From JBDREF01 sp043820045 (GTDB taxonomy: Bacteria > Planctomycetota > Phycisphaerae > Sedimentisphaerales > Anaerobacaceae), in contig JBDREF010000248.1 of assembly GCA_043820045.1 (NCBI GenBank), positions 1 through 24,346 of the forward strand: 24,346 nucleotides of DNA, read 5' to 3'. Below the pieces are notes generated by a model. That model had not been told where the DNA came from. It did no database searches and saw only the letters and a list, made by a program, of their open reading frames with translations. Below are positions 1 to 7,879 of the stretch, piece by piece. The position numbers and the translations under genes are program-made. The first letter of the stretch is position 1. Every line of letters begins with the position of its first letter.

Positions 1-1312
1 CCTCTTCATCGACGACATGGGCTGGCGGGACGTCGGCTTCATGGGCAGCAAGTACTACCAGACGCCGAACATCGACAGGCTGGCGAGCGAGGGGATGGTC
101 TTCACGAATGCCTATTCCAACGCGCCCAACTGCGCCCCGGCCCGGGCCTGTCTGCTGTCGGGCTGGTACGGCCCAAGGCATGGCGTTTACACCGTTGACA
201 GCTCCGACCGGGGCCAGTCGAAGTTCAGGAAACTAATCCCCATAGAAAACACGAAAGTCCTCGACCCGAAGATTGTGACCGTCGCCGAAGCAATCAAGCC
301 GGCCGGTTACGTCAGCGCCAGTATCGGCAAGTGGCATCTCGGCGACGATCCGCAGTCAGGACCCTGCGCACAGGGCTTCGACGTCAACGTCGGCGGCTAC
401 AGCGCAGGCAGCCCGCAAAAAGGCTATTTCGTCCCCTACAAGAATCCGGAACTTCCCGACGGCCCGCAGGGCGAGTACCTCACGGACAGGCTCACGGACG
501 AGGCGTTGAAGTTTATCGAGGCCAATAAAGACAGGCCCTTTTTCCTCTACCTGCCGCACTACGCGGTCCACACCCCCCTGCAGGCAAAAGCCGATCTGAT
601 CGAAAAATACAAAAAAAGGCCGGGCTCGAACGGCCAGAACAACCCGACGTACGCCGCAATGATCGAGAGCACCGACCAGGGCGTCGGACGAATCACGGCA
701 AAGCTCGATGAGCTGGGACTGGTGGACAATACGATTGTCTTTTTCTTCTCCGACAACGGCGGCGTCAAAGGCATTACTTCCAACGAGCCGCTGCGAGGCG
801 GCAAGGGGATGCTGTACGAGGGCGGAATCCGTGAGCCGATGGTCGTCCGCTGGCCCGGCGGCGTCAAGCCCGGCACAACATGCGATTGCCCCGTCATAGG
901 GGTCGACGTGTATCCGACGATTCTCGAAATGACCGGCGCGCCCAGGCCCGAAGGAAAGGTCCTGGACGGCGAAAGCATCGTGCCGCTCCTGAAGGGCAAA
1001 AAGAATCTGAATCGCCAGGCCCTCTACTGGCATTTCCCCGCTTACCTCCAGGGAAAGGCCGACGGCGCAAGAGACCAGCATTTCAGAACCCGCCCCGGCG
1101 CTGCGGTTCGCGCGGGCGACTGGAAGCTCATCGAGTACTTTGAGGACGGCGAGTTGGAGCTGTACAACCTCGCAGACGACATAAGCGAACAGAAAAACCT
1201 CGCCGCAGCAATGCCCGAAAAAACCCGCGAACTCCACAACCTGATGCTGACCTGGCGAAAAGAACTCAACGCCCCCGTCCCCACCGAACCAAACCCCGAC
1301 TACAATCCATAA
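1..1312 (+). CDS. Type I sulfatase, 5' end outside the window
   Basis: Partial gene. The frame is open from base 2, and the first visible codons give LFIDDMGW, the N-terminal metal-binding Asp-Asp motif of type I (S1) sulfatases, so the true start and any signal peptide lie upstream. The catalytic motif is CAPARACLLSG, near residue 39 of the ATG at base 17; its Cys would be converted to formylglycine. The fourth position is Ala rather than the usual Ser, which still fits C-x-P-x-R. Further family hallmarks are GKWHLG, an HxxxH-like PHYAVHTPLQ, FFSDNGG and GGIREPMVVRWPGG. The C-terminus is the usual small domain ending near NPDYNP. These enzymes hydrolyse sulfate esters, usually on polysaccharides, outside the cytoplasm. 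The substrate cannot be read from the sequence. A repeat cluster follows on the 3' side, so no operon partner is visible downstream. Confidence 0.95.
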   Translation, partial: LFIDDMGWRDVGFMGSKYYQTPNIDRLASEGMVFTNAYSNAPNCAPARACLLSGWYGPRHGVYTVDSSDRGQSKFRKLIPIENTKVLDPKIVTVAEAIKPAGYVSASIGKWHLGDDPQSGPCAQGFDVNVGGYSAGSPQKGYFVPYKNPELPDGPQGEYLTDRLTDEALKFIEANKDRPFFLYLPHYAVHTPLQAKADLIEKYKKRPGSNGQNNPTYAAMIESTDQGVGRITAKLDELGLVDNTIVFFFSDNGGVKGITSNEPLRGGKGMLYEGGIREPMVVRWPGGVKPGTTCDCPVIGVDVYPTILEMTGAPRPEGKVLDGESIVPLLKGKKNLNRQALYWHFPAYLQGKADGARDQHFRTRPGAAVRAGDWKLIEYFEDGELELYNLADDISEQKNLAAAMPEKTRELHNLMLTWRKELNAPVPTEPNPDYNP

Positions 1313-1416
1313 CACCGCAGCCATGCACGTCGCTGCCGATGAACCTGAGTTGATCTGGTCGAAACGAATACGTCGAATCGTCATTCCGAGCCCAGTCGAG
1401 GAATCTAATAAAAAGC

Positions 1417-1433
1417 ATATCGCGAAGCGATAT
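1417..1433. repeat. Short hairpin, 7-bp arms
   Basis: ATATCGC, loop GAA, GCGATAT. This perfect 7-bp stem lies inside the repeat cluster downstream of the sulfatase. Confidence 0.6.
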
Positions 1434-1503
1434 CAAATTCTCGTAGAGTGTGTCCCGGCGCGCCGGGATTGCACACGCGATGGTTCCACTGACCCGTCCT
1501 GTC

Positions 1504-1523
1504 ATTCCTGCGGAGGCAGGAAT
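1504..1523. repeat. REP-like hairpin (GTCATTCC/GGAATCCAG type)
   Basis: ATTCCTGC, loop GGAG, GCAGGAAT. This 8-bp perfect stem has flanks GTC and CCAG, which match a repeat found in intergenic DNA of many bacterial phyla (recalled, not searched). Confidence 0.65.
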
Positions 1524-1630
1524 CCAGAAACGTCACGGTCTGGATGGACTGTATTTCGGCTTTGAGGCTGTGACCCGTCAACATATTGTCACGAGGTTAA
1601 GGTAAAGTGGTGAGCGGGCTGGAAGTTGTA

Positions 1631-1662
1631 GTTGTAGGATGGGCTTCAGCCCATGCTGTTCT
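1631..1662. repeat. Dispersed 32-bp hairpin repeat, copy 1
   Basis: Contains the stem ATGGGCT-TC-AGCCCAT. The same 32 bases with one C-to-T difference occur at 16149-16180, about 14.5 kb away. It belongs to the REP-like 'GTAGG(G/A)TGGGC' class. The only ATG of the following small ORF lies inside this repeat. Confidence 0.8.
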
Positions 1663-1964
1663 CCGATTATACCAAGCTCGTAGTCCTTTTGATTAATCAA
1701 AAGGACTACGAGCTTTCTCATTGCCCATTCCATTATTGCAGGGATTATCATGTAGTTGCACCGGACTTTCCGCTCAGGGCCCGCCAATCGAATCGCCAGG
1801 ACGCTATTGTAGAACAAACACGCAGAATAAGAAAACAAATAGAACAGGAATTCGGTAACGACCCCAAGAAGTATCTTCTGTATGTTTACGAGGCCCAAAA
1901 GCAGCACGGCGACAAACTGGTTCGCCGAAAGCCTAAACCGATGAGAAAGCGGAAAGTGGTATAG
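1653..1964 (+). pseudogene. Decayed small conserved hypothetical ORF
   Basis: The frame is 103 codons, but only the last roughly 54 (from about base 1800) look like real protein. They are charged and helical and begin DAIVEQTRRIRKQ, running through EQEFGNDPKKY to a Lys/Arg-rich tail. This resembles a family of short planctomycete and cyanobacterial proteins that normally begin with a Met just before the 'IVEETRxIRE' segment (recalled similarity). Here no ATG, GTG or TTG is seen at that place. Upstream codons come from the dispersed repeat at 1631-1662 and from a 42-bp palindrome at 1674-1715. It is most likely a 5'-truncated gene, with a chance that an unusual start is used. Function unknown. 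Confidence 0.45.
1674..1715. repeat. Perfect 42-bp palindrome without a spacer
   Basis: The left arm (AAGCTCGTAGTCCTTTTGAT then T) and right arm are exact reverse complements of 21 bases each, meeting at the centre GATTAATC. Both strands therefore encode the same peptide, KLVVLLINQKDYEL. As RNA it could fold into a long stem with only a minimal forced loop. It sits at the junction between repeats and the decayed ORF. Confidence 0.95.
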
Positions 1965-1992
1965 CCGCAGGATGTGCTACCCGTGCGGCTAT
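1961..1992. terminator. Hairpin in convergent intergenic region
   Basis: Arms ATAGCCGCA and TGCGGCTAT form a perfect 9-bp stem with a 14-nt loop. The stem includes the stop codon of the small + strand ORF and lies 74 bases beyond the stop of the prepilin-like gene. No U-tract follows on either strand, so a terminator role is only a suggestion. Confidence 0.35.
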
Positions 1993-2065
1993 GCTCAGGG
2001 TAAACGCCGTAACGAAGTCGCCGGGGGATGGCGTGTACCACAATCTGACGTTTTTCAGCAGGCCC

Positions 2066-3022
2066 CTATGGAGCTTTCCGCGCCGGATAGCCAAGCGTGC
2101 CCCAGGTCGCCCTTTGCAGCCTTTGCAGGTCGTATAGGCCATCCTCGGTCTGCGGCTCGTAATCTTCTTTCAGCACTTCAAAGATAACGTTCGCAGTACC
2201 ACTGCGACCACCCCACGAGGACATACGAAGCATGTTTACGGTCTCCCGGCCCTTCCATTTCCAGTACTCGGCGTGTCCGTCGGCCATCGAGAGCGTCACA
2301 CCGCCGCTATGGCGTATCGGTGGAGGGTTGTCTTTGCTCCACTTCGGGTATAGATACTCGATGTGGAAATCGTAGTCGCGAGGCACCTGGCCCTGATCGA
2401 TGAAGACCGCGCGCTGGGCGGCGACCGGGCTTACGATCTCCGAGAGTCTGGTGAACCGCAGGGCCGTATTGCCGACACGTCTGCCACGCGCTGTCCGGCT
2501 TACCAGTAATGGGAGACCCGGAACCACGTCTCCGGTACCAGGCAAGTAGGTTCCTTCTACGAGAGAGCCGTTTGCAGCGGCGACAATCGAGTAAGTGACT
2601 GCATGGCGGGCGCGGCCCCGGGGGCAGCGGTAGATATCGACATCCTGGATCCAGGGCCACAGAGCGCCCTTCCGAGAATCTCTTATCAGGTCAGCCCTGC
2701 TCATGATGGGTGAGAGAAACGCATCGTCAACCCACCCTTCCCACACGCGGGAACCCGCCGTACTCCTAAAGCCCTGGTTTTGGACAATCTTGCCGTCGTG
2801 CTCATCGGCATAAGCGAGCCACGCCAGGGTGAGCTGCTTGAGATTACTCAGGCAGACTGTGCGGTAAGCGAGTTCCCTGGCGCTGCGCAGCACCGGAAAA
2901 AGCAGCGCTAACAAGATCGCAATGACCGAAATCACCACTAAAAGCTCGATGAGGGTAAAGCCTCTTGTCGTCCGCTTGGCCGTCCGTGTTCCTGACGGGG
3001 TAAGCCCTTTTGCGGAGCACAT
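2066..3022 (-). CDS. Prepilin-type N-terminal cleavage/methylation protein with H-X9-DG motif
   Basis: A 318-residue pseudopilin-like protein. Residues 20-45 carry the type IV prepilin signal: RGFTLIELL with cleavage expected after Gly21 and Glu at mature position 5, followed by a hydrophobic helix. The C-terminal part contains RHSGGVTLSMADGH near residue 237. This is the H-X9-DG signature typical of large planctomycete families of this kind, which I place near the DUF1559/SBP_bac_10 group from memory. After peptidase processing it would be anchored in the inner membrane or assembled into a pseudopilus. The start ATG is preceded by AAAGGG about 8 bases upstream. It lies 191 bases downstream of plsY on the same strand and may be a separate unit. 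Its role is unknown; such paralogs are numerous in planctomycetes. Confidence 0.9.
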   Translation of the reverse strand: MCSAKGLTPSGTRTAKRTTRGFTLIELLVVISVIAILLALLFPVLRSARELAYRTVCLSNLKQLTLAWLAYADEHDGKIVQNQGFRSTAGSRVWEGWVDDAFLSPIMSRADLIRDSRKGALWPWIQDVDIYRCPRGRARHAVTYSIVAAANGSLVEGTYLPGTGDVVPGLPLLVSRTARGRRVGNTALRFTRLSEIVSPVAAQRAVFIDQGQVPRDYDFHIEYLYPKWSKDNPPPIRHSGGVTLSMADGHAEYWKWKGRETVNMLRMSSWGGRSGTANVIFEVLKEDYEPQTEDGLYDLQRLQRATWGTLGYPARKAP

Positions 3023-3213
3023 AAGCCGGCCCTTTCTCTAAAGAAAGACCTCTTTGGCCCGGATCGCTGCACATCGACGCTCTACAATCCCGCTACGTCT
3101 GGATTTATTGTGGTCGCGGTTGCCGGAAAAAGCAAGAAAAAACCGCCTCCGAACATAGAAAAAGGCAAAGATACGTAGGCCTGCACGTAGGCAGGCGCGA
3201 AAGGCTGCGGGGT

Positions 3214-3888
3214 TCAGAACTTGCGCCCTTTGAGGATTTTGCCTTCCGTGCCGGCGAGGAGCCTTTTCATATTCTCGCGGTGGCGGACTATGACCATCAG
3301 CGGTATGGCAATCGCGGCGACGAGCAACGGCCACAAGCTGCCGAAATCCCAGCCCGGTATCGACGCTACGGCCAGAATCAAGACGACCGGAAAAGCTACC
3401 GAACCGGCAATCGACGCAAGTGACACATACCGCCATATCGAAACGAACACCACCCACGTTGCGACAGCGACCGCGGCACAAATTGTGTAATACGGCCACA
3501 GTCCCAGCGCCACGCCGAAGCTGGTCGCGACTCCTTTGCCGCCCTTGAATTTCAAGTACACAGGGAAGATATGCCCGATTATGGCCGCACAGCCTACTGC
3601 AAGCCACAGCCAGAGGACAATAACTCTCTCACCCTGCGATTGTGCGGACAAGGGCCTGGCAAGAGGCATCGCTACGAACATCGGAACAAAACCTTTGAGC
3701 ACATCGAGAGCGAAGCACACGTAGGCCCATTTCCTGCCGAGAGCGCGGGAGACATTCGTCGCGCCGATATTGCCCGAGCCTATGGCTCGCAGGTCCTTGC
3801 CGTGCGCCTTGGCGATAAGCAGCCCAAAGGGTACCGAACCTAACAAATATGCCCCGACGACGGCAGGAACGAAAGTCACGTACATCAT
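3214..3888 (-). CDS. plsY: Glycerol-3-phosphate acyltransferase PlsY
   Basis: A 224-residue integral membrane enzyme that transfers an acyl group from acyl-phosphate to sn-glycerol 3-phosphate, the first acylation of phospholipid synthesis. Family motifs are clear: GSVPFGLLIAK near the N-terminus, GSGNIGATNVSRALGRK near residue 37, a further GGKGVATSFG near residue 115, and several hydrophobic helices. Length is close to the usual 200-220. Start ATG 3886-3888 overlaps the TGA of the upstream glycosyltransferase (ATGA), which indicates translational coupling, and AAAGG lies at a suitable distance. A second ATG follows directly. The protein closes the envelope-lipid block. Confidence 0.96.
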   Translation of the reverse strand: MMYVTFVPAVVGAYLLGSVPFGLLIAKAHGKDLRAIGSGNIGATNVSRALGRKWAYVCFALDVLKGFVPMFVAMPLARPLSAQSQGERVIVLWLWLAVGCAAIIGHIFPVYLKFKGGKGVATSFGVALGLWPYYTICAAVAVATWVVFVSIWRYVSLASIAGSVAFPVVLILAVASIPGWDFGSLWPLLVAAIAIPLMVIVRHRENMKRLLAGTEGKILKGRKF

Positions 3889-5081
3889 CTGCGGCCTTTC
3901 TTCTGCAATATCGATTCATACACATCCATCAATTGCCCTGCGGCACGTTTGACCGATATCTCCGTCTTAAGATTGTCCTCGGCAATAGCCTGCGATGCTC
4001 GTTCGATGTTGCACGTGTCCGTGAAATAGTTGACGGCCTCGGCCAATGCGCCGATATTCTCGGGCGCATCGACCACTTTTCCGTGCCGGTCGTTGACGAA
4101 CAGGTCCGCCGCACCGTTGAATCTCGTGGTTATCACAGGCTTTCCCGCAGCTAAAGCTTCGAGAATGAATCGGCTGGACGGGTCGTAAAACGTCGGCAGC
4201 ACCGCGACGTCGCAGACCTTCAGGGCGTGTTCAATGTGACTGACCGGACCGAGGAAGACGATTCTTCTATCCGCATTTCCCAGGCCGAATTTCCGGGCGA
4301 GCCGGCGGTATCTGTATGTCTTATCGTGCCCGATGACGACCAGGCAGCATTTGCGCTGCGGTCCGGCAGGCGCCGCCGCAGACATTGCCTCTATCAAAAC
4401 ACCCAGCCCTTTCAACCTGAAATTGTTTGCCACGAACAAAAAGAGCACGGGCTCGTCCGCTTCCCTCAGCCTTGCTTCGGTCAGTATTTGAGTGCGGAGC
4501 CTGTCGACCTGGCCGAGACTGATTCGCCTGTTGGTCTTGACGCCGTTCGGCACGACTACGATGCGCTGCTCGTCCGTGCCGTAATGCTGTTTGAACTGCT
4601 CGGCGACATACTGCGACAGTGCGGCGATGACCGGTCCGTCCGATCCCTGGGACAGTTTACGCTCGGCCCAGAGAAGCTCGTGCCGGCGAATATTGAAAAA
4701 AGCCGTCAGCTTCTTGCAGGATCCGAGAAATGCGTTCCGGTAGCTGGCGGCGTTGCGCATGATGGACTCCGCATACGTCCCGCCGCGGGGCTGATATACG
4801 TCGGCAAAATCAAAGGGCAATACGCTGTGGACTATGTCGTAGCTGTTTTGCGACAGGTATTCCCGAAGCGTCTTCGCGAACGTCGGGAACGAAACCCGCT
4901 TGCCCGGCTCGTGCGTGCACAGAATGTGCACGTTCCTGGTGTCCGTCCGGCCCTTTGCGGCGAGTATATCCACGCTCGGACCGCACGCCGATAGCGCAGA
5001 GGCCAGCTCGAAAACCGAGCGTTCCGCTCCGCCGAGAGCTATATTCGCCCGCTCAATAATAATTGCGATCTTCTTTTCCAT
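3885..5081 (-). CDS. Family 4 glycosyltransferase, probably LPS core assembly
   Basis: A 398-residue GT-B fold glycosyltransferase. The N-terminal acceptor domain begins with IAIIIERANIALGGAERS (the usual GG-AE/R loop, residues 5-22). The C-terminal nucleotide-sugar domain has VVVPNGV (176-181), FVANNFRLKGL (216-226), and the E-x7-E region around ILEALAAGKPVITTRFNGA (306-324). The arrangement is like WaaG-type core glucosyltransferases, but the sugar and acceptor cannot be told. It is 24 bases downstream of the LPS-kinase-like gene and overlaps plsY by 4 bases, so it is translated in the same unit. Core oligosaccharide synthesis is inferred from these neighbours. No clear Shine-Dalgarno sequence was seen before the ATG. 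Confidence 0.9.
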   Translation of the reverse strand: MEKKIAIIIERANIALGGAERSVFELASALSACGPSVDILAAKGRTDTRNVHILCTHEPGKRVSFPTFAKTLREYLSQNSYDIVHSVLPFDFADVYQPRGGTYAESIMRNAASYRNAFLGSCKKLTAFFNIRRHELLWAERKLSQGSDGPVIAALSQYVAEQFKQHYGTDEQRIVVVPNGVKTNRRISLGQVDRLRTQILTEARLREADEPVLFLFVANNFRLKGLGVLIEAMSAAAPAGPQRKCCLVVIGHDKTYRYRRLARKFGLGNADRRIVFLGPVSHIEHALKVCDVAVLPTFYDPSSRFILEALAAGKPVITTRFNGAADLFVNDRHGKVVDAPENIGALAEAVNYFTDTCNIERASQAIAEDNLKTEISVKRAAGQLMDVYESILQKKGRR

Positions 5082-5105
5082 CGCAGAAGATTAATCCTGA
5101 TCCCG

Positions 5106-5984
5106 TCAGTTGGCAAATGGTACTTCCCTGCCGTGCTTTATTTCATGCCGGGCCATTCGCTTTGCTTTCTTTGCTACTTCACGAATAAACGCCTTGTCTG
5201 CGCTCGTGAGTTCACGCCGTCCGGTGTATCCGAAATAAAAACGGACCCGGTCCGTTCGGGAAAAATACCGGCCCGGCGCCGAATAGTAAATCTGGGCAAT
5301 ATCCTTTACCCGGAATCGCCGGCGCAGGAAGACCGGCCTGAAGGCGCGGGCCAGGTCGATAAGATGGAACCGGCCGTCCTCGCTGTAGAATATGTGCGAG
5401 AAGTACAGGTCCCGGTGGCGGTATTGCGTCTCGTGAAATCTCTTTATGAAATCCGCCAGCCGGGTGACAAACTCTCTCCGCAGTCTCAGATTTCCGCTCG
5501 TGGCGCGCGCGTCGAAGTATCCGGGCAGTTTGCGCTCAATCGCTTCGGCGTCCGGAATCTTTTCGGTAATTATGAAGCTTCTTTTCTCGAACAGCGTGCC
5601 CCATTGCTCGCCGCGGCAAATCGTCTTCGGTGTACTTATACCCGCCGCCGCCAGTTCGCTCGCCGGGCCGGATTCACAGAGGCCGCAACTTCTCCTGCCG
5701 CGGGCGCTCAGCCAGTTTCTAAGCTGGACCGAAACCGGCGGGCAGTCGTAGCGTTTCATAAATACCGTGGTCGGCTGCGGCGAGTCCGGCAGGTCGATTT
5801 CAAATTGCAGACGGCTGCGGTAGGGGGCAAGATTGCTCTTGGTCAGGCTCCTGGCCGCATCGAAAGAAAAGACCGCATCGATGGAGTCCAGGCCCAACTT
5901 GCCCAGCGCCGCCTGATAGTGCGGATCGACAAGAAAAGATTCCGAAATTTTGATAAGTCTTTGTTCGAACACGCTGAAAAGCAC
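5106..5984 (-). CDS. Lipopolysaccharide kinase, InaA/WaaP-like
   Basis: A 292-residue small-molecule kinase of the protein-kinase fold, similar to the InaA/WaaP/KdkA group that phosphorylates LPS core sugars (heptose or Kdo) in the cytoplasm. Visible motifs are a likely ATP-binding Lys in VFMKRYD (about 77), the catalytic loop YRHRDLYFSHIF (188-199, Asp192), and metal-binding Asp in HLIDLARAF (Asp210). The start is GTG at 5984, with only a weak Shine-Dalgarno-like AAG before it. A downstream start is possible but would trim the N-terminus. It lies 131 bases after the radical SAM gene and 24 bases before the GT4 gene. The neighbourhood supports a core-phosphorylating role, but whether heptose or Kdo is the substrate is open. 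Confidence 0.85.
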   Translation of the reverse strand: MLFSVFEQRLIKISESFLVDPHYQAALGKLGLDSIDAVFSFDAARSLTKSNLAPYRSRLQFEIDLPDSPQPTTVFMKRYDCPPVSVQLRNWLSARGRRSCGLCESGPASELAAAGISTPKTICRGEQWGTLFEKRSFIITEKIPDAEAIERKLPGYFDARATSGNLRLRREFVTRLADFIKRFHETQYRHRDLYFSHIFYSEDGRFHLIDLARAFRPVFLRRRFRVKDIAQIYYSAPGRYFSRTDRVRFYFGYTGRRELTSADKAFIREVAKKAKRMARHEIKHGREVPFAN

Positions 5985-6115
5985 CTTAGATTAACGCATA
6001 TACTCTGCAATTATTCCCGAAAGGGCGGCGATTTTGCCCCGCGCCGGCACATAAATCTTTGCAGAATACACGCAGAATTCCTGACCGGCAAGGTTTCTCT
6101 ATATCTTCTTCAATA

Positions 6116-7636
6116 CTATTCCGCCTCGCTCAGGAAATAATCCGAAATGACACCCATGAACCGGTTGTATTTGACGGCGTAGTGCGACAGGCCCTGCTGC
6201 GAGAAACGCCGGGAATATTCGCTGTCACGTTCGAGCAGCCCCGGCGAGGTCTCGTTCCACTGCTCTTCGCCCATCGCCAATATCCCGTCGGTCTGTTCGG
6301 CGTAGAAATCCGCCACGGGCCAATCCGAATTCGCATTAACAAACCAGGGCATTATACGGCCGATTTTCCTGAGCAGCAGGTTATGTTCGGGCTCGAACTC
6401 CAGACAGGACTGGTCGGTAAAATTCTTCAGAGCGTTCATTCTTGCGAAGTTGATGTAGCCGCCGTCGAGGCTTATCCGGTAAGCCTGAGTCCCGGGAAAC
6501 GGAAAGAAATAGGTCCACCGGAATCGCCCCGGTTTGGCCTCGCCCATCAGCTCGACGGTCGCAAGCACGTCCTGCCGCGTCTCATGCGGGAAGCCGATTA
6601 TTAGAAAGACCGAGCTGTGCATGCCGTTGTCGCCGACTATTCTGATTGCTTCGACGATGCTCTCGTTGCTCATGTGGCGATTGAGAATCTTGCTGCGTAT
6701 TCTCGGACTGCCCGACTCGACTCCGAACTTGACAATCCTGCAGTTGGCCCCGGCCAGGGCTTTGGCGCACTCGTCGTCGAAAAAGCCGACGTGCGCGTTG
6801 ACAACAAACGGCGTCGTCGAAATCTTCCTGTAGGCCTCGCAAAACTCCGTAACGTAGGCTTTGTCAAAGGTGAACAGGTCATCGTCGAATATGAACATCT
6901 TTATGTCGCGGTACTTTTTCTGGATGTACCGAATCTCGTCAATCATCTGACCTACGCTGAATCGCCGCATGTAGTTGAGCTGCTTGAAGCTGCATTGAAG
7001 ATCGTCTTTGTAGCTCTTGACCATGACATGATTGAAACAGTAGGTGCACGAGAAAGGGCAGCCGCGCGAGGCCATCAATCCGACCCAGCCTCGCTTGGCA
7101 TCAATCATCCTCTGGAAGTCCATGCTCTCGTAGTCTTTCGGCGGCAGCGCTGCCAGTTCCGGCAGGGGCCGGACGGGATTGATCTTAACTTCGCCGTTGT
7201 GAACCATCGCAAGATTGCGCACGTCGTCAACGCTGCGGCCCTGATCGAGTCTCCGGACAAATTCCAGGAACGCCTCTTCGCACTCGCCGCGGAATACGTA
7301 ATCGAACAGACCCGTTTTCAAAATTTCCTCTGCGCCGGCCAGGGCGTGAACGCCCCCGAGCACGAAAGGAATCGAGCAGGTCTTGCGCGCCCACGAGGCC
7401 AGCTTTTGCGCATAAGGCCACTGATTAGTGACCACCGAGAAGGCAAGTATATCGGGTTTCTCCTCCGCGATTCGAGCGAGAAACTGCTCTTCGGAGGGAA
7501 GCGGCTCAATATCTTCACAAAGCTGCCAGAATGCCACCCGGTGTCCCGCTTCCTTGAGGACCGAGGCCATATGGGAAACGCCGTAGTTGAAACCCAGTTG
7601 TGAATCCGCCGAAGGGTAGATGAAAAATATCTTCAT
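6116..7636 (-). CDS. B12-binding-type radical SAM protein, function unknown
   Basis: A 506-residue protein. Residues 1-135 form a Rossmann-like cobalamin-binding-type domain (KIFFIYPSADSQLGFNYGV, later DILAFSVVTNQWPYA and FVLGGVHA). I see no DxHxxG cobalamin-ligand motif. The radical SAM domain starts near 185 with MASRGCPFSCTYC, giving the cluster cysteines C193, C197 and C200. It continues with MFIFDDDLFTFDK, VKFGVESGSPRIRSKIL and SSVFLIIGFPHET, typical of this family. The last roughly 100 residues are a family-variable tail. Such proteins methylate or rearrange lipids, sugars or peptides. Lying inside an LPS core and phospholipid cluster, it may modify an envelope lipid or sugar, but this is inference. 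Upstream lies a 243-base gap with a structured repeat. Confidence 0.9.
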   Translation of the reverse strand: MKIFFIYPSADSQLGFNYGVSHMASVLKEAGHRVAFWQLCEDIEPLPSEEQFLARIAEEKPDILAFSVVTNQWPYAQKLASWARKTCSIPFVLGGVHALAGAEEILKTGLFDYVFRGECEEAFLEFVRRLDQGRSVDDVRNLAMVHNGEVKINPVRPLPELAALPPKDYESMDFQRMIDAKRGWVGLMASRGCPFSCTYCFNHVMVKSYKDDLQCSFKQLNYMRRFSVGQMIDEIRYIQKKYRDIKMFIFDDDLFTFDKAYVTEFCEAYRKISTTPFVVNAHVGFFDDECAKALAGANCRIVKFGVESGSPRIRSKILNRHMSNESIVEAIRIVGDNGMHSSVFLIIGFPHETRQDVLATVELMGEAKPGRFRWTYFFPFPGTQAYRISLDGGYINFARMNALKNFTDQSCLEFEPEHNLLLRKIGRIMPWFVNANSDWPVADFYAEQTDGILAMGEEQWNETSPGLLERDSEYSRRFSQQGLSHYAVKYNRFMGVISDYFLSEAE

Positions 7637-7879
7637 GATATCCGCAATTTCAACTTAACGTCCATCCACTACATTATCACAATTGAATTTGCCGGTTGTC
7701 CGTTTATGATTGGGTGGCAGCGCTCGTAGGGTGGGCAAATTTCGTTTTTGCCCACGCGGATTAGGCTGGCGTGTGCAATCCCGAAATGTCTTCGGGAAAT
7801 CCGCGTGTGCAACAAGTTGCACACCCTACAATCTGCCCCACTTGCCCAGTTTATCCAAGAATTCATGTGTTACGAGGTA
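7637..7879. repeat. Gap with clover-leaf-like repeat element
   Basis: No gene. The core element at 7726-7829 has an outer stem GTAGGGTG (7726-7733) with CACCCTAC (7822-7829). Inside are GTGGGCAAA/TTTGCCCAC (7731-7755), CGCGGAT/ATCCGCG (7755-7761 and 7799-7805), CCCGAA-ATGTC-TTCGGG (7780-7796) and GTGTGCAAC-AA-GTTGCACAC (7805-7824). Some stems share bases and so exclude each other, giving alternative folds. CGTGTGCAA occurs twice. This is REP/MITE-like, related in style to the 32-bp repeat elsewhere in the window. Confidence 0.75.

Larger units (their letters stand above)
1313..1652. repeat. Gene-free stretch with a cluster of small hairpin repeats
   Basis: No convincing gene. The stretch strings together several hairpin repeats. 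A motif starting TCATTCCGAG near 1381 resembles a common intergenic repeat. A hairpin with arms ATATCGC/GCGATAT lies at 1417-1433. A 14-base palindrome CCCGGCGCGCCGGG lies near 1454. At 1504-1523 arms ATTCCTGC/GCAGGAAT flank GGAG, matching the widespread 'GTCATTCC...GGAATCCAG' type of repeat. A fifth hairpin starts at 1631 and is listed separately. Short ORFs here are read-through of these repeats. Confidence 0.65.

Noticed and set aside
356..1384. 342-codon minus-strand frame opposite the sulfatase
   Set aside because: It is antisense to a clear sulfatase frame in GC-rich DNA; composition explains the open frame.
1313..1652. Possible CRISPR array in the repeat-rich gap
   Set aside because: The hairpins are all different, with no regularly spaced identical repeats.
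1578..1907. 109-codon minus-strand frame through the palindrome
   Set aside because: It shares the KLVVLLINQKDYEL peptide only because the palindrome reads the same on both strands; the rest lacks family character.
3173..3196. Hairpin after plsY as terminator (GCCTGC/GCAGGC)
   Set aside because: The stem is only 6 bp and the T-rich run is too far and broken.
5133..6140. 335-codon plus-strand frame opposite the LPS-kinase-like gene
   Set aside because: The minus-strand frame has kinase motifs; this one has none.
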